From: Sphingosinicella humi | GTDB taxonomy: Bacteria > Pseudomonadota > Alphaproteobacteria > Sphingomonadales > Sphingomonadaceae | NCBI RefSeq assembly: GCF_003129465.1 | Contig: NZ_QFFF01000001.1 | Location: 744,001-808,000, forward strand | Direction: 5' to 3' | Length of the DNA stretch: 64,000 nucleotides | Shown here: positions 56,259 through 63,324 of the stretch, piece after piece | Layout of the letters: every line of letters starts with the position of its first letter | How positions within the stretch are numbered: position 1 is the first letter of the stretch | Made by a program: the position numbers and the translations under genes | Notes under the pieces: model-generated | The model's database searches: none | Told to the model about the DNA's origin: nothing | What the model saw: the letters and a program-made list of their open reading frames with translations, nothing else

Positions 56259-56828
56259 GTGGGGATCATCCTTCTCCGTTCGATGCTGCGTGCCCGGTCC
56301 GCGGGCGGCCGTTCGCTGTTCGTGCTGAGCTCGACCTTGGCCGCGCTGCTGGTCGTCACCCCGGCACATGCGCAGGGGGCGAAGGATGACAAGTCCTCCG
56401 GCCAGACAACTGTAGCGCCTCCGGGATCGATCACCATCGAGCGCGACGTCCCGCACCGCAACATGGCCAAGGCCTATGAGCCGGGCATCGTGACTTTTGC
56501 CAGGACGGATCCTGGCGTGGAAGCCTTCACGGACCAGATCGACGAGCTCATTCCGATCAGCGACGTCGAAAGCGCGACCATGGGGGCCGACCTTCCGTTC
56601 GACACCACTTTGTCCTCGGCGGCGCGCACGATCGACGTGACGCTCAACGCATCTCTTTCCGGGGCGCTGACACGGGGCGCTGCGGACCCGCAGTTCGCGC
56701 CGGGAAGCGCCTTCGGTGAGGCCATGGGCGGGGCCACGGGCGCCCTCACCGGCGTCGTCGACGCCGGCATGGGCGCCCTTGAGGGCGCGATGGCGCCGCT
56801 GGCGAACCTGCCGGGCGGGGGCCACTGA
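56259..56828 (+). CDS. Exported protein of unknown function, first gene of the Fap-like operon
   Basis: The protein has about 189 residues from GTG 56259, with AGGGAGG five bases before it. An upstream ATG 56238 lacks a ribosome-binding site. A signal peptide ends near AHAQ. The mature part has an extended region (SITIERDVPHRNMAKAYEPG), an acidic stretch (FTDQIDELIPISDVES) and a Gly/Ala-rich C-terminus (GEAMGGATGALTGVVDAG). No cysteine or catalytic motif is visible. It overlaps the next gene by TGATG. By position it could correspond to FapA, which controls fibre composition in Pseudomonas, but I see no sequence evidence for that. Confidence 0.7.
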   Translation: MGIILLRSMLRARSAGGRSLFVLSSTLAALLVVTPAHAQGAKDDKSSGQTTVAPPGSITIERDVPHRNMAKAYEPGIVTFARTDPGVEAFTDQIDELIPISDVESATMGADLPFDTTLSSAARTIDVTLNASLSGALTRGAADPQFAPGSAFGEAMGGATGALTGVVDAGMGALEGAMAPLANLPGGGH

Positions 56829-57460
56829 TGCCGGACCACCACCTTCCGACGGCGGCATCGCTGCGCCGTCTCACCTTGTTGTCGGCGGCGGCATTCGCCA
56901 CGCTCGCTCTCCCCCGCGAGGCGGTGCTCGCTCAACCGGAGAATTCCGCGATCATCGGCGGCCAAGACCATCAAGGCTCCGCCGGGAACATCGGAGTTAA
57001 CGCAGCCGCCGGCAACAACAACCAGCAGGCCAATGGCGCCGCCATCGCTCTTGGCGGCACCGGCATCGCGACCGGCGTCCTCATTCAGCGTCTGGACGAG
57101 ACCTCCAGGGGCCGGGGCGGCCGGGTCACGTCGCTGATCGAAGGCGGCGCGTTCGCCAACAGCAGCGGCCGCATCGCCGTCAACGTCGCCAGCGGCTCTG
57201 ACAATCAACAGGCCAATCTGGCGCTTATCGCATTGGGATCCGAGGGGCAGGTCGCGACCGAAACCGCGCTCAGTCAGACCCGCGCCTCGCAACAGCCGAT
57301 CGGCGAGCTTGCCGAGACCGCGCCGCCCGCGGCCGTGACCGGGATCAGCCCGGGCGCATTCGAGGGCAGCAGCGGACTCGTGCAGGTGAACCTTGTCGGG
57401 GGCGAAAGGAACACTTCCGCCAACGTTTTCGCGCTCTCCATCCAGGGCGGCGCGAATTAG
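56828..57460 (+). CDS. Exported repeat protein, FapB-like candidate minor amyloid subunit
   Basis: The protein has 210 residues with an N-terminal signal (about 1-35). Three degenerate repeats of about 25 residues follow: about 50-75 (AGNIGVNAAAGNNNQQANG), 111-136 (SGRIAVNVASGSDNQQAN) and 180-206 (SGLVQVNLVGGERNTSAN). Each has the pattern G-x-V-N-x-A-x-G-x-x-N-Q-Q-x-N. Asn/Gln/Gly-rich imperfect repeats of this kind are the amyloid-forming parts of FapB and FapC. The third repeat has lost the NQQ. It is coupled to the upstream gene and precedes the larger repeat protein, matching fapB before fapC. Confidence in a secreted repeat protein is high, in the Fap assignment moderate. Confidence 0.72.
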   Translation: MPDHHLPTAASLRRLTLLSAAAFATLALPREAVLAQPENSAIIGGQDHQGSAGNIGVNAAAGNNNQQANGAAIALGGTGIATGVLIQRLDETSRGRGGRVTSLIEGGAFANSSGRIAVNVASGSDNQQANLALIALGSEGQVATETALSQTRASQQPIGELAETAPPAAVTGISPGAFEGSSGLVQVNLVGGERNTSANVFALSIQGGAN

Positions 57461-57498
57461 CGGGGCCGGAAGGGCCCGTTCATTAGGGAGAAGAGAAA

Positions 57499-58587
57499 AT
57501 GCGCAAGGTATGGCTAATGACAGGCATCGCCACGGCTGCCGTGGCGTTCACCTCAGCGGCAAATGCTCAACTGGACAACGGCAGAGTCGACATCAACTAC
57601 GCTAACAACATTGACACCAGTGTGGTGACGGATGTCGCCTTCACCAAGGACGTGACGCTTGCGGGCGAAATCGAGCTCGACGGCGACATCGACGTCAACA
57701 GCGCCGCGGTCGCCGTGGTCGACAACAAGCAGCTGCTGATCGAAAATGCCGTCACCTTCCGCGAGGAAACCCAGACGGGTGGTTTCAGCGAAACCGTCGA
57801 TGAGAACAGCCAAGGTGAGCTGAATGACGGCAACCCCGACACCGAGGGCGGCGTCTCCGGCACCATCGACGACGACGCCGACTATTTCGGCGATCTCGAC
57901 GACGACAATGACGGCGTCGCGGACAATGGCGAATCCGATGTCGGCCACTTCTCGCCGATCATCAACGTCGTCGGCGACCTCGCTGTCACCAATGGCGACG
58001 GCAATGCCGGCGTCAACGCCGCTGCCGGTTACTACAACCAGCAGGAGAATGTCGCGGCGATCGCGGCCTCCGATTTCGACGCCTCCGACGCCGAGGAAGA
58101 TTCGGGCGGCATGGCCGAAGCGTCGATAACGGCGGCTCAAGGCTCGCTCGGCAACTATTACGGCCCGAACCTCGAGGACACCAACGAGGACGAGGAGACG
58201 TTCGATCCGGACAACGACTTCCGCGACCGCAACATTGCCGGCTCGCCGAATATCGGCGGCAACACCGGTAATCTCGGCGTCAACGTGGCGGCCGGTGCCT
58301 TCAACCAGCAGAAGAACGCGCTTGCCATCGCGTCTGCGTCGAACGCCTCCATGGCCGAGGCCAGCGCCGCGGTGATCCAGGCCAGCCTGGGCAACACGGT
58401 CATGGCGGTCGACAGCCAGAACCTCACCGGAACGGCGACGATCACCAACAATACCGGCAACCTCGGCGTTAACCTGGCGGCCGGCGTCGGCAACCAGCAG
58501 ATCAACTCGCTGGCCATCGCCTTCTCCTCTGGCGGCGGTGACAACGGCAACGGCGGAAACGGCGGAAACGGCGGCGGACCGCAGTAA
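57499..58587 (+). CDS. Exported repeat protein, FapC-like candidate major amyloid subunit
   Basis: The protein has 362 residues with a signal peptide of ~23 residues (ending ANAQ). The N-terminal third is acidic and holds a thrombospondin-3-like stretch (DLDDDNDGVADN, about 132-143). Three repeats follow at about 168-190, 257-280 and 318-342, each with GxLGVNxAAGxxNQQxNxLAIA-like sequence. Two linkers have MAEAS...SLGN (about 205-219, 285-299), so the period is roughly 60-90 residues. The C-terminus is Gly/Asn-rich (GGGDNGNGGNGGNGGG). FapC likewise has three repeats joined by linkers. The ribosome-binding site AGGGAGAAG is strong, and a terminator follows directly. Confidence 0.74.
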   Translation: MRKVWLMTGIATAAVAFTSAANAQLDNGRVDINYANNIDTSVVTDVAFTKDVTLAGEIELDGDIDVNSAAVAVVDNKQLLIENAVTFREETQTGGFSETVDENSQGELNDGNPDTEGGVSGTIDDDADYFGDLDDDNDGVADNGESDVGHFSPIINVVGDLAVTNGDGNAGVNAAAGYYNQQENVAAIAASDFDASDAEEDSGGMAEASITAAQGSLGNYYGPNLEDTNEDEETFDPDNDFRDRNIAGSPNIGGNTGNLGVNVAAGAFNQQKNALAIASASNASMAEASAAVIQASLGNTVMAVDSQNLTGTATITNNTGNLGVNLAAGVGNQQINSLAIAFSSGGGDNGNGGNGGNGGGPQ

Positions 58588-58603
58588 AGCGCCCGCCCCA
58601 CTA

Positions 58604-58646
58604 GAGGGAAGCCGTGCCCCCCCTCCGGCTTCCCTCACTCTTTTTC
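58604..58646 (+). terminator. Terminator inside the Fap-like operon, after the major-subunit gene
   Basis: A perfect 11-bp stem GAGGGAAGCCG (58604-58614) / CGGCTTCCCTC (58626-58636) is followed by ACTCTTTTTC. The FapD-like gene starts only 13 bases later. It probably acts as a partial terminator that makes the subunit mRNA more abundant than the downstream assembly genes. Confidence 0.75.
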
Positions 58647-58658
58647 AGGGATGACCTT

Positions 58659-59402
58659 ATGCGGATCAGCGAGACCTTTTCTCGTTCCAGGCCTCGGCTC
58701 GTGTCGGCGACCGCTCTGTTGCTTGCGTGCGCCACGTCAGGCTGCATGACCGCGCCGCCGGGGGATGCCCGGATCTGGATGGGGCAGGTCGCCGAAGGTC
58801 GCCAGACCTTCGCCAAGCCGGTCAAGAGCTGGAAAGAACTCAAATTCACCAACCTCGTCCGGCAGCAGACCGACTTCAGCTGCGGTGCCGCGGCTCTCGC
58901 GACGATCTTCAACTATGCCTACGGGCGCGACACGAGCGAGCAGCAAGTCCTCGTCAACATGCTCAAGGTCGCCGACCCGGACGTCGTGCGCGAGAAAGGC
59001 TTCTCGCTGCTCGACATGAAGAATTACACCAACGCGATCGGCATGACGAGCGAAGGCTATGAAGTGCCCTATCAGGCGCTTCGCCAGCTCAAGGTGCCCG
59101 CGATCGTTCTGCTCAACATCAAGAATTACAAGCATTTCGTCGTCGTCCGTAAGGCGGAGGACGATCGGATCCACCTTGCCGATCCGGCGCTCGGAAATCG
59201 GGTGATGGGACGCGGCGATTTCGAAAAGGCGTGGAACCGCGTCGTTTTCGTCATCGTCGGCGAGGGCTTCAACCCGGACACGGTGCTGATGGATCCGCCG
59301 CCGCCCCTGTCGGCGCGTCGCCTGTTCGAGATGCGATCGCCCGTCGCCAATGCCGAGGTTTACGATTTCGGCTTCGGACCGGCGTTCAACTTCGTGCTAT
59401 GA
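58659..59402 (+). CDS. C39-family papain-like peptidase, FapD-like
   Basis: This 247-residue protein has an N-terminal lipoprotein-like signal (LLLACATSGC, Cys29). A peptidase C39 domain follows with the oxyanion Gln and nucleophile in RQQTDFSCGAAALATIF (Cys75), His159 in NYKHFVVVRKA and Asp175 in IHLADPALGNRV. The spacing fits the Cys-His-Asp triad of C39 enzymes. In the Pseudomonas fap operon, FapD is the C39-like protease needed for processing or export of the subunits and follows fapC directly, as here. ATG 58659 has AGGGATG upstream. The combination of C39 peptidase, NQQ-repeat proteins and a coiled-coil barrel is the best evidence for a Fap-like system. Confidence 0.86.
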   Translation: MRISETFSRSRPRLVSATALLLACATSGCMTAPPGDARIWMGQVAEGRQTFAKPVKSWKELKFTNLVRQQTDFSCGAAALATIFNYAYGRDTSEQQVLVNMLKVADPDVVREKGFSLLDMKNYTNAIGMTSEGYEVPYQALRQLKVPAIVLLNIKNYKHFVVVRKAEDDRIHLADPALGNRVMGRGDFEKAWNRVVFVIVGEGFNPDTVLMDPPPPLSARRLFEMRSPVANAEVYDFGFGPAFNFVL

Positions 59403-59415
59403 AAGGAACGGGATC

Positions 59416-60297
59416 ATGACCGGCTTCGAAAGGCGATCGGATCGGCCTTCGCCCTGGTCCAGCGTCCCCTCGAAAGCGCTGGCGGTGCTGTGTCTCGCGA
59501 GCAGCTATCCCCTTGTCACCGGCTTCGCGCCGCTTTCGACCGGAATCGAGAGCATAGGCGTGAAGGTTCCCGACGCCGAGCTGGCCGAGATGCGCGGCAA
59601 GTTCATCAACTCCGAAGGGGTCTCCTTCTTCGGGCTGCAATTGCAGACGAGCTGGCAAGGCACCGACGGGGTCACGACCTATGCGACGGTCCTGTTCAGC
59701 GTCGATTTCGCCTCGCTGGGGGCCCAGGCGGAGAGCGCCACGCCGCGGCTGCTCGTGGGATGGAGCCGCGACTGCGACGGGTGCGGCGATCCCGCGATGG
59801 ACGTGACGACCTTCGGCCCCGCGGCACAGGACGATTATGTCGCGATCGACACCGGTTCGGGCGGTCTTCAGGTCGGCGGCTTAGGCACTGTGCAGGGCGC
59901 GGTGCAGAGCCAGAATATCAGCGGCTCCGACAACCAGGTTCGCAACGACATGCAGATCGCGGTCGTGCCCGCGAGCTCGCTGCCGACGTTGCAGGCCGAC
60001 GGTCTGACCGAAGTGACCGGCAGCGCGTCGGAAACCTTCTCCGACGGAGACTCGGTCCATGTGCTGCTCGGGTCCAATTCGCTCACCTTGGCGATGTCCA
60101 GCGGCCAGGGACCGGACGCCGTGCGGCAAGGAATCGATGGACACTTCAGCCAGGCAGCCCAGCATGTCCTCCTGGCGAGCGATTTCAACAGCATCCACAA
60201 CAACATCGGCATCACCGTCGGCCTTAACGAGCTGATGCAGGCGGATGCGGTCCGGACGCAGACTGCCCTGGCCGCGATGAAGGGACGCGGATTCTGA
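59416..60297 (+). CDS. FapE-like exported protein with a CxxC motif
   Basis: The protein has 293 residues with an N-terminal hydrophobic stretch (about 19-36, SKALAVLCLASSYPLVTG). Other parts are a PDAELAEMRGKFI segment (about 52-64), a beta-rich middle (WQGTDGVTTYATVLFSVDF) and a CxxC pair at 120-123 (DCDGCGDP). A region with QSQNISGSDNQVRNDMQIAV (about 165-184) and another with HNNIGITVGLNELMQ (about 261-275) resemble the Asn-rich fibre repeats. Pseudomonas FapE is a minor fibre component and shares C-terminal cysteine features with FapB/C, so the placement after the C39 gene fits. ATG 59416 follows GAAAGGAACGG. Confidence 0.7.
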   Translation: MTGFERRSDRPSPWSSVPSKALAVLCLASSYPLVTGFAPLSTGIESIGVKVPDAELAEMRGKFINSEGVSFFGLQLQTSWQGTDGVTTYATVLFSVDFASLGAQAESATPRLLVGWSRDCDGCGDPAMDVTTFGPAAQDDYVAIDTGSGGLQVGGLGTVQGAVQSQNISGSDNQVRNDMQIAVVPASSLPTLQADGLTEVTGSASETFSDGDSVHVLLGSNSLTLAMSSGQGPDAVRQGIDGHFSQAAQHVLLASDFNSIHNNIGITVGLNELMQADAVRTQTALAAMKGRGF

Positions 60298-60320
60298 ACA
60301 GCGAGCGGCGGAGGGAAGAC

Positions 60321-60935
60321 ATGACGGACAGGCGAGTTGTGAATGGGGGGCTGACCCTGGCGATCTGCCTGGGATTGCTGGGCTGGGCGTCGGCGGCGCG
60401 GGCCGGCACGCAGGACGGCGTCTTCGCGGTCGAAGAGGCGGGACGCGCGCTCTGTCCTGCCTTCGTGAAGGCGCGGGCCGAGAAGTCCGAAGCCTATGCG
60501 CGCTATGTCGGCTTCATCGAAGGCTATCTTACGGCGGCGAACCGCTATGAACCCAATACGTTCGACCTTACGCCCTGGCACAACGCCAACGCGTTCGCGC
60601 TCATCCTCTACAAACATTGTCAGAAGGAGAAGAATGCGAAGGATGCGCTCGCCATGGTGGCGCAGAAACTGGTCCTCGCGATGAAGCCGTTTCGACTGGC
60701 GGACTTCTCCAAGATGGTCGAGGTTGGCGCGGGAGCCGACAACGCCCTCCTCTACGAGACAGTCTTGAAGCGGGCGCAGACCGAACTGTCCCGGAAGGGA
60801 CTGTATCATGGCGAAGTCGACGGCAAGTTCTCGGCCGAAACGAAGGCTGCGCTGACTGAATTTCAGCGTTTGGCAAAGCTGCAGCCCAATGGTATACCCG
60901 ACGCGGCTACTTTGTGGGTGCTCCTGAACCCATGA
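60321..60935 (+). CDS. Exported protein with C-terminal peptidoglycan-binding domain
   Basis: The protein has 204 residues: a signal peptide (about 1-28, ending ASAARA), a helical domain of unknown family with two cysteines (about 40-140, LCPAFVKARAEKSEAYARYV ... ALILYKHCQK), and a PG_binding_1 domain (about 145-204: RAQTELSRKGLYHGEVDGKF, AETKAALTEFQRLAKLQPNG, IPDAATLWVLL). This domain recognises peptidoglycan in the periplasm. Nothing like it belongs to the Pseudomonas fap operon known to me. It may tie the secretion barrel or the fibre base to the cell wall. It begins 23 bases after the FapE-like gene. Confidence 0.8.
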   Translation: MTDRRVVNGGLTLAICLGLLGWASAARAGTQDGVFAVEEAGRALCPAFVKARAEKSEAYARYVGFIEGYLTAANRYEPNTFDLTPWHNANAFALILYKHCQKEKNAKDALAMVAQKLVLAMKPFRLADFSKMVEVGAGADNALLYETVLKRAQTELSRKGLYHGEVDGKFSAETKAALTEFQRLAKLQPNGIPDAATLWVLLNP

Positions 60936-61001
60936 GGCGAAGATAAGACTATAGGAACCAGGGCGATTAGATAATAAAATAAGTGATAGTGGGGGGTGCG
61001 C

Positions 61002-62336
61002 ATGCGTCGGTCATCCAGGTTCCTGTTGTCAGCTGCCCTACCCCTCGCACTTACATTCGCCGCCCCCGCCGAAGCGCAAATAGTTTCAGCCGTGGGGGAG
61101 GATCTTCGGCAACAATTGCAGGAGATGCAGGTCCGCAATGCGGAATCTCAGGCCCGGATCGAAGCGCTTGAAGACCGGCTGGAGGCGCTGGAGGCCGCCG
61201 CCGGTCTGGGAACTCAGGATGCCGACCTTCTTTCCGATGAGGATCAGGCGGCCCTTCGCGGCCGCGGCGATCCCCGCTCCCTCGAGCCGCGCCGTTATGG
61301 GGACACGGTAGCCCTTCAAATGGAAGTGCCACCGGACGCCGGCACCGCGGACCCGGTCGAAGAGCCAACCCGTAAGACGCCGGCGCCCTCAGAAGCGGTG
61401 GAGACCGTCGCCGAGGTGGAACAAGGCATTTTCGGCGATCGGCTCAGTTTCGAAGCCGGCGTCACCTACTCGCATTTCGACGACGCCCAGATCAACCTCA
61501 GCGGCTTCCTGGCCCTCGACGCCATCTTCCTGGGCCGCATCAGCCTCGACGAGATCACCGCGGACGTCATCACGTCGGAATTCGTCGCTCGCTACGGCCT
61601 CACGGATCGGCTCCAGTTCGATGTGAGCGTCCCTTATCTCTTCCGCCATTCCAACTTCCAATCCGCCGGTGCGGGCGGAAGCGCCTCCGGCACCGCGGAA
61701 GTGGACGTCACCGAATCAGGGATCGGCGACATCAGCGTGGGCGCGAGCTATCGGCTGCTGAGAGAGACGTTCCGGCGTCCGGACATCGTCCTCAACGCGA
61801 GGGTCAAGGCGCCGACGGGTCAGCATCCCTTCGGCGTCGAGCTGGTCGAGATCCCCGGTACAGCCGGCAATCTCAAGGTGCCCGAACGCCTGTCCACCGG
61901 AAGCGGGGTATGGGGCGCTTCGGCCGGCATCTCCGTGCTGAAAACGCTCGACCCGATGGTCGTCTTCGGCAGCCTCACCTATTTCTATAATTTCAGCGAG
62001 CATTTCCGCGACATCGATGAAGCCCTTGGCGACCAGCCCGGCAAAACCAAGATCGGCGATGCCATCCAATATGGCGCCGGCGTCGCCTTCGCCCTCAACG
62101 AGCGATCCAGCCTCAGCCTCTCCTTCACCCAGCGCTTCGGCGAGCGCGCCAGGATCCAGCGGGATGGCGGACGCAGCCAGTTCATCATTGGCAGTCAGTC
62201 CAATGTCGGCATTTTCAATGTCGGCGCGACATTCTCCCTTTCCGAGAAGATCGCGCTGCTCACCAATCTCGGCGTCGGGATGACGAGCGACGCTCCGGAC
62301 ATGGTGCTCAGCGTCCGCGTGCCATTCCGTTTCTGA
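61002..62336 (+). CDS. Outer-membrane beta-barrel protein with N-terminal coiled coil, FapF-like
   Basis: The protein has about 444 residues with a signal peptide (about 1-26). A coiled coil (about 30-68, RQQLQEMQVRNAESQARIEAL ... LEALEAAAG, split by motif) and a proline-rich linker precede the barrel. The barrel (from about 140) has alternating amphipathic strands, e.g. LSFEAGVTYSHFDDAQ, RYGLTDRLQFDVSVPYLF and DISVGASYRLL, and ends MVLSVRVPFRF with a C-terminal Phe. FapF, the amyloid exporter, has exactly a coiled-coil trimerisation domain before a 12-stranded barrel. Barrel sequences of the phenol-degradation MetA-like family look similar, so the coiled coil and operon context decide. ATG 61002 has GGGGGG five bases upstream; GTG 60996 is the alternative. 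Confidence 0.78.
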   Translation: MRRSSRFLLSAALPLALTFAAPAEAQIVSAVGEDLRQQLQEMQVRNAESQARIEALEDRLEALEAAAGLGTQDADLLSDEDQAALRGRGDPRSLEPRRYGDTVALQMEVPPDAGTADPVEEPTRKTPAPSEAVETVAEVEQGIFGDRLSFEAGVTYSHFDDAQINLSGFLALDAIFLGRISLDEITADVITSEFVARYGLTDRLQFDVSVPYLFRHSNFQSAGAGGSASGTAEVDVTESGIGDISVGASYRLLRETFRRPDIVLNARVKAPTGQHPFGVELVEIPGTAGNLKVPERLSTGSGVWGASAGISVLKTLDPMVVFGSLTYFYNFSEHFRDIDEALGDQPGKTKIGDAIQYGAGVAFALNERSSLSLSFTQRFGERARIQRDGGRSQFIIGSQSNVGIFNVGATFSLSEKIALLTNLGVGMTSDAPDMVLSVRVPFRF

Positions 62337-62432
62337 CGCGACCCGCGCCGCGCCGGAGGGCCGGCCGGCCTCCGACCGTCTCACCTCGTCGCTGGCAGGC
62401 TGCGCCAGCCCCGAGCGGACGTTGCCGTCGCT

Positions 62433-63194
62433 TCAGCCGTGCCAGGAGAAGGCGAGAGCGGTCTCGCCCGCCGGCTCGCCGGTATCGTCGAAGCGCCGTT
62501 CCGCGATGATCCCGCTTCCCCGATCGTCGATCGCCACGACTGTGCTGCAACGTGTTCCGTAGATCGGGTTGCGGATGAATATCGGGGAAAGCGTCGGTTC
62601 TTGCGGCACATCGGACGGAAGCCCCGAGGCTATTCCCGCATCGGACAGCCTCTCGTCGCGAAGGGCGTCGAGTAGCAGTTCGGGCCGTTGGGCCCCTTTT
62701 ACGATCCAATCGAGTAAGTGCGCCTTTAGCTGCAGCGTCTTGGACCAAGGTTCGTCGAGCGCGCCGTTCGACAGGCCGTAGAGGCCGGGCGCCAGGCGGC
62801 TGCGGAAAGGCTTCGGCCGGTTCGACAGGAACCAGGCCTGCTCCCGATCCGCGAAAATCAGGTTGAACGGGTTGAAATCGCCAAGCTCAGTCTTCCCGAC
62901 TTCGGTGACCGGCGCATCATCGACGAGCAGGCTAGTGACCAGGGCGCCGCGAGAGGTGCGGGCCGTATCGGCCGCATCATAGCCCCTGAGATTGGTGACC
63001 ACTGCGAACCGACCCCGCTCGGAGACGCCCAGCCAGGTTCCGCCCGATTGCAGGTCGCGGCCGGCGATCAGGTGATCCGCCGCCTGCCATCGCGCCAGCG
63101 GCGCGGCGGGACGGGAATGAAACTCGTCCCGATTGCCGGCCACGACCAGAGGCCATCGCGGATGGGCTCGCCAAGCAAAAGCCAGAACGCACAT
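62433..63194 (-). CDS. NRDE-family protein
   Basis: This 253-residue protein begins MCVLAFAW and has the family-defining NRDE tetrad in LVVAGNRDEFHSRPAAP (about residues 19-23), GGTWLGVSERGRFAVVTNLRG, FNLIFADREQAWFLSNR and TRCSTVVAIDDRG near the end. The N-terminal Cys could be the nucleophile of an Ntn-type fold, as suggested for this family (TANGO2-like). No enzymatic reaction is established. It converges on the FapF-like gene with a GC-rich inverted repeat (62354-62374) between the stops, and is divergent from the hydrolase gene at 63325. Confidence 0.9.
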   Translation of the reverse strand: MCVLAFAWRAHPRWPLVVAGNRDEFHSRPAAPLARWQAADHLIAGRDLQSGGTWLGVSERGRFAVVTNLRGYDAADTARTSRGALVTSLLVDDAPVTEVGKTELGDFNPFNLIFADREQAWFLSNRPKPFRSRLAPGLYGLSNGALDEPWSKTLQLKAHLLDWIVKGAQRPELLLDALRDERLSDAGIASGLPSDVPQEPTLSPIFIRNPIYGTRCSTVVAIDDRGSGIIAERRFDDTGEPAGETALAFSWHG

Positions 63195-63324
63195 CATCGA
63201 ACTATCGCCGCCCACCGGCAGCATTGGCAACGACTGATATCGCCAAGCTCGTTTGCTACGATGGCGGACTTGTGGCGGTTCGCATAGGTTCGCTAGAGCC
63301 GCCATTCGCTTTTGGGGGGTTATA

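Noticed and set aside
57553-58638. A 361-codon minus-strand frame opposite the major repeat protein
   Set aside because: Val/Asp/Gly-rich mirror of the repeat gene; the plus strand has a signal peptide, ribosome-binding site and ordered repeats.
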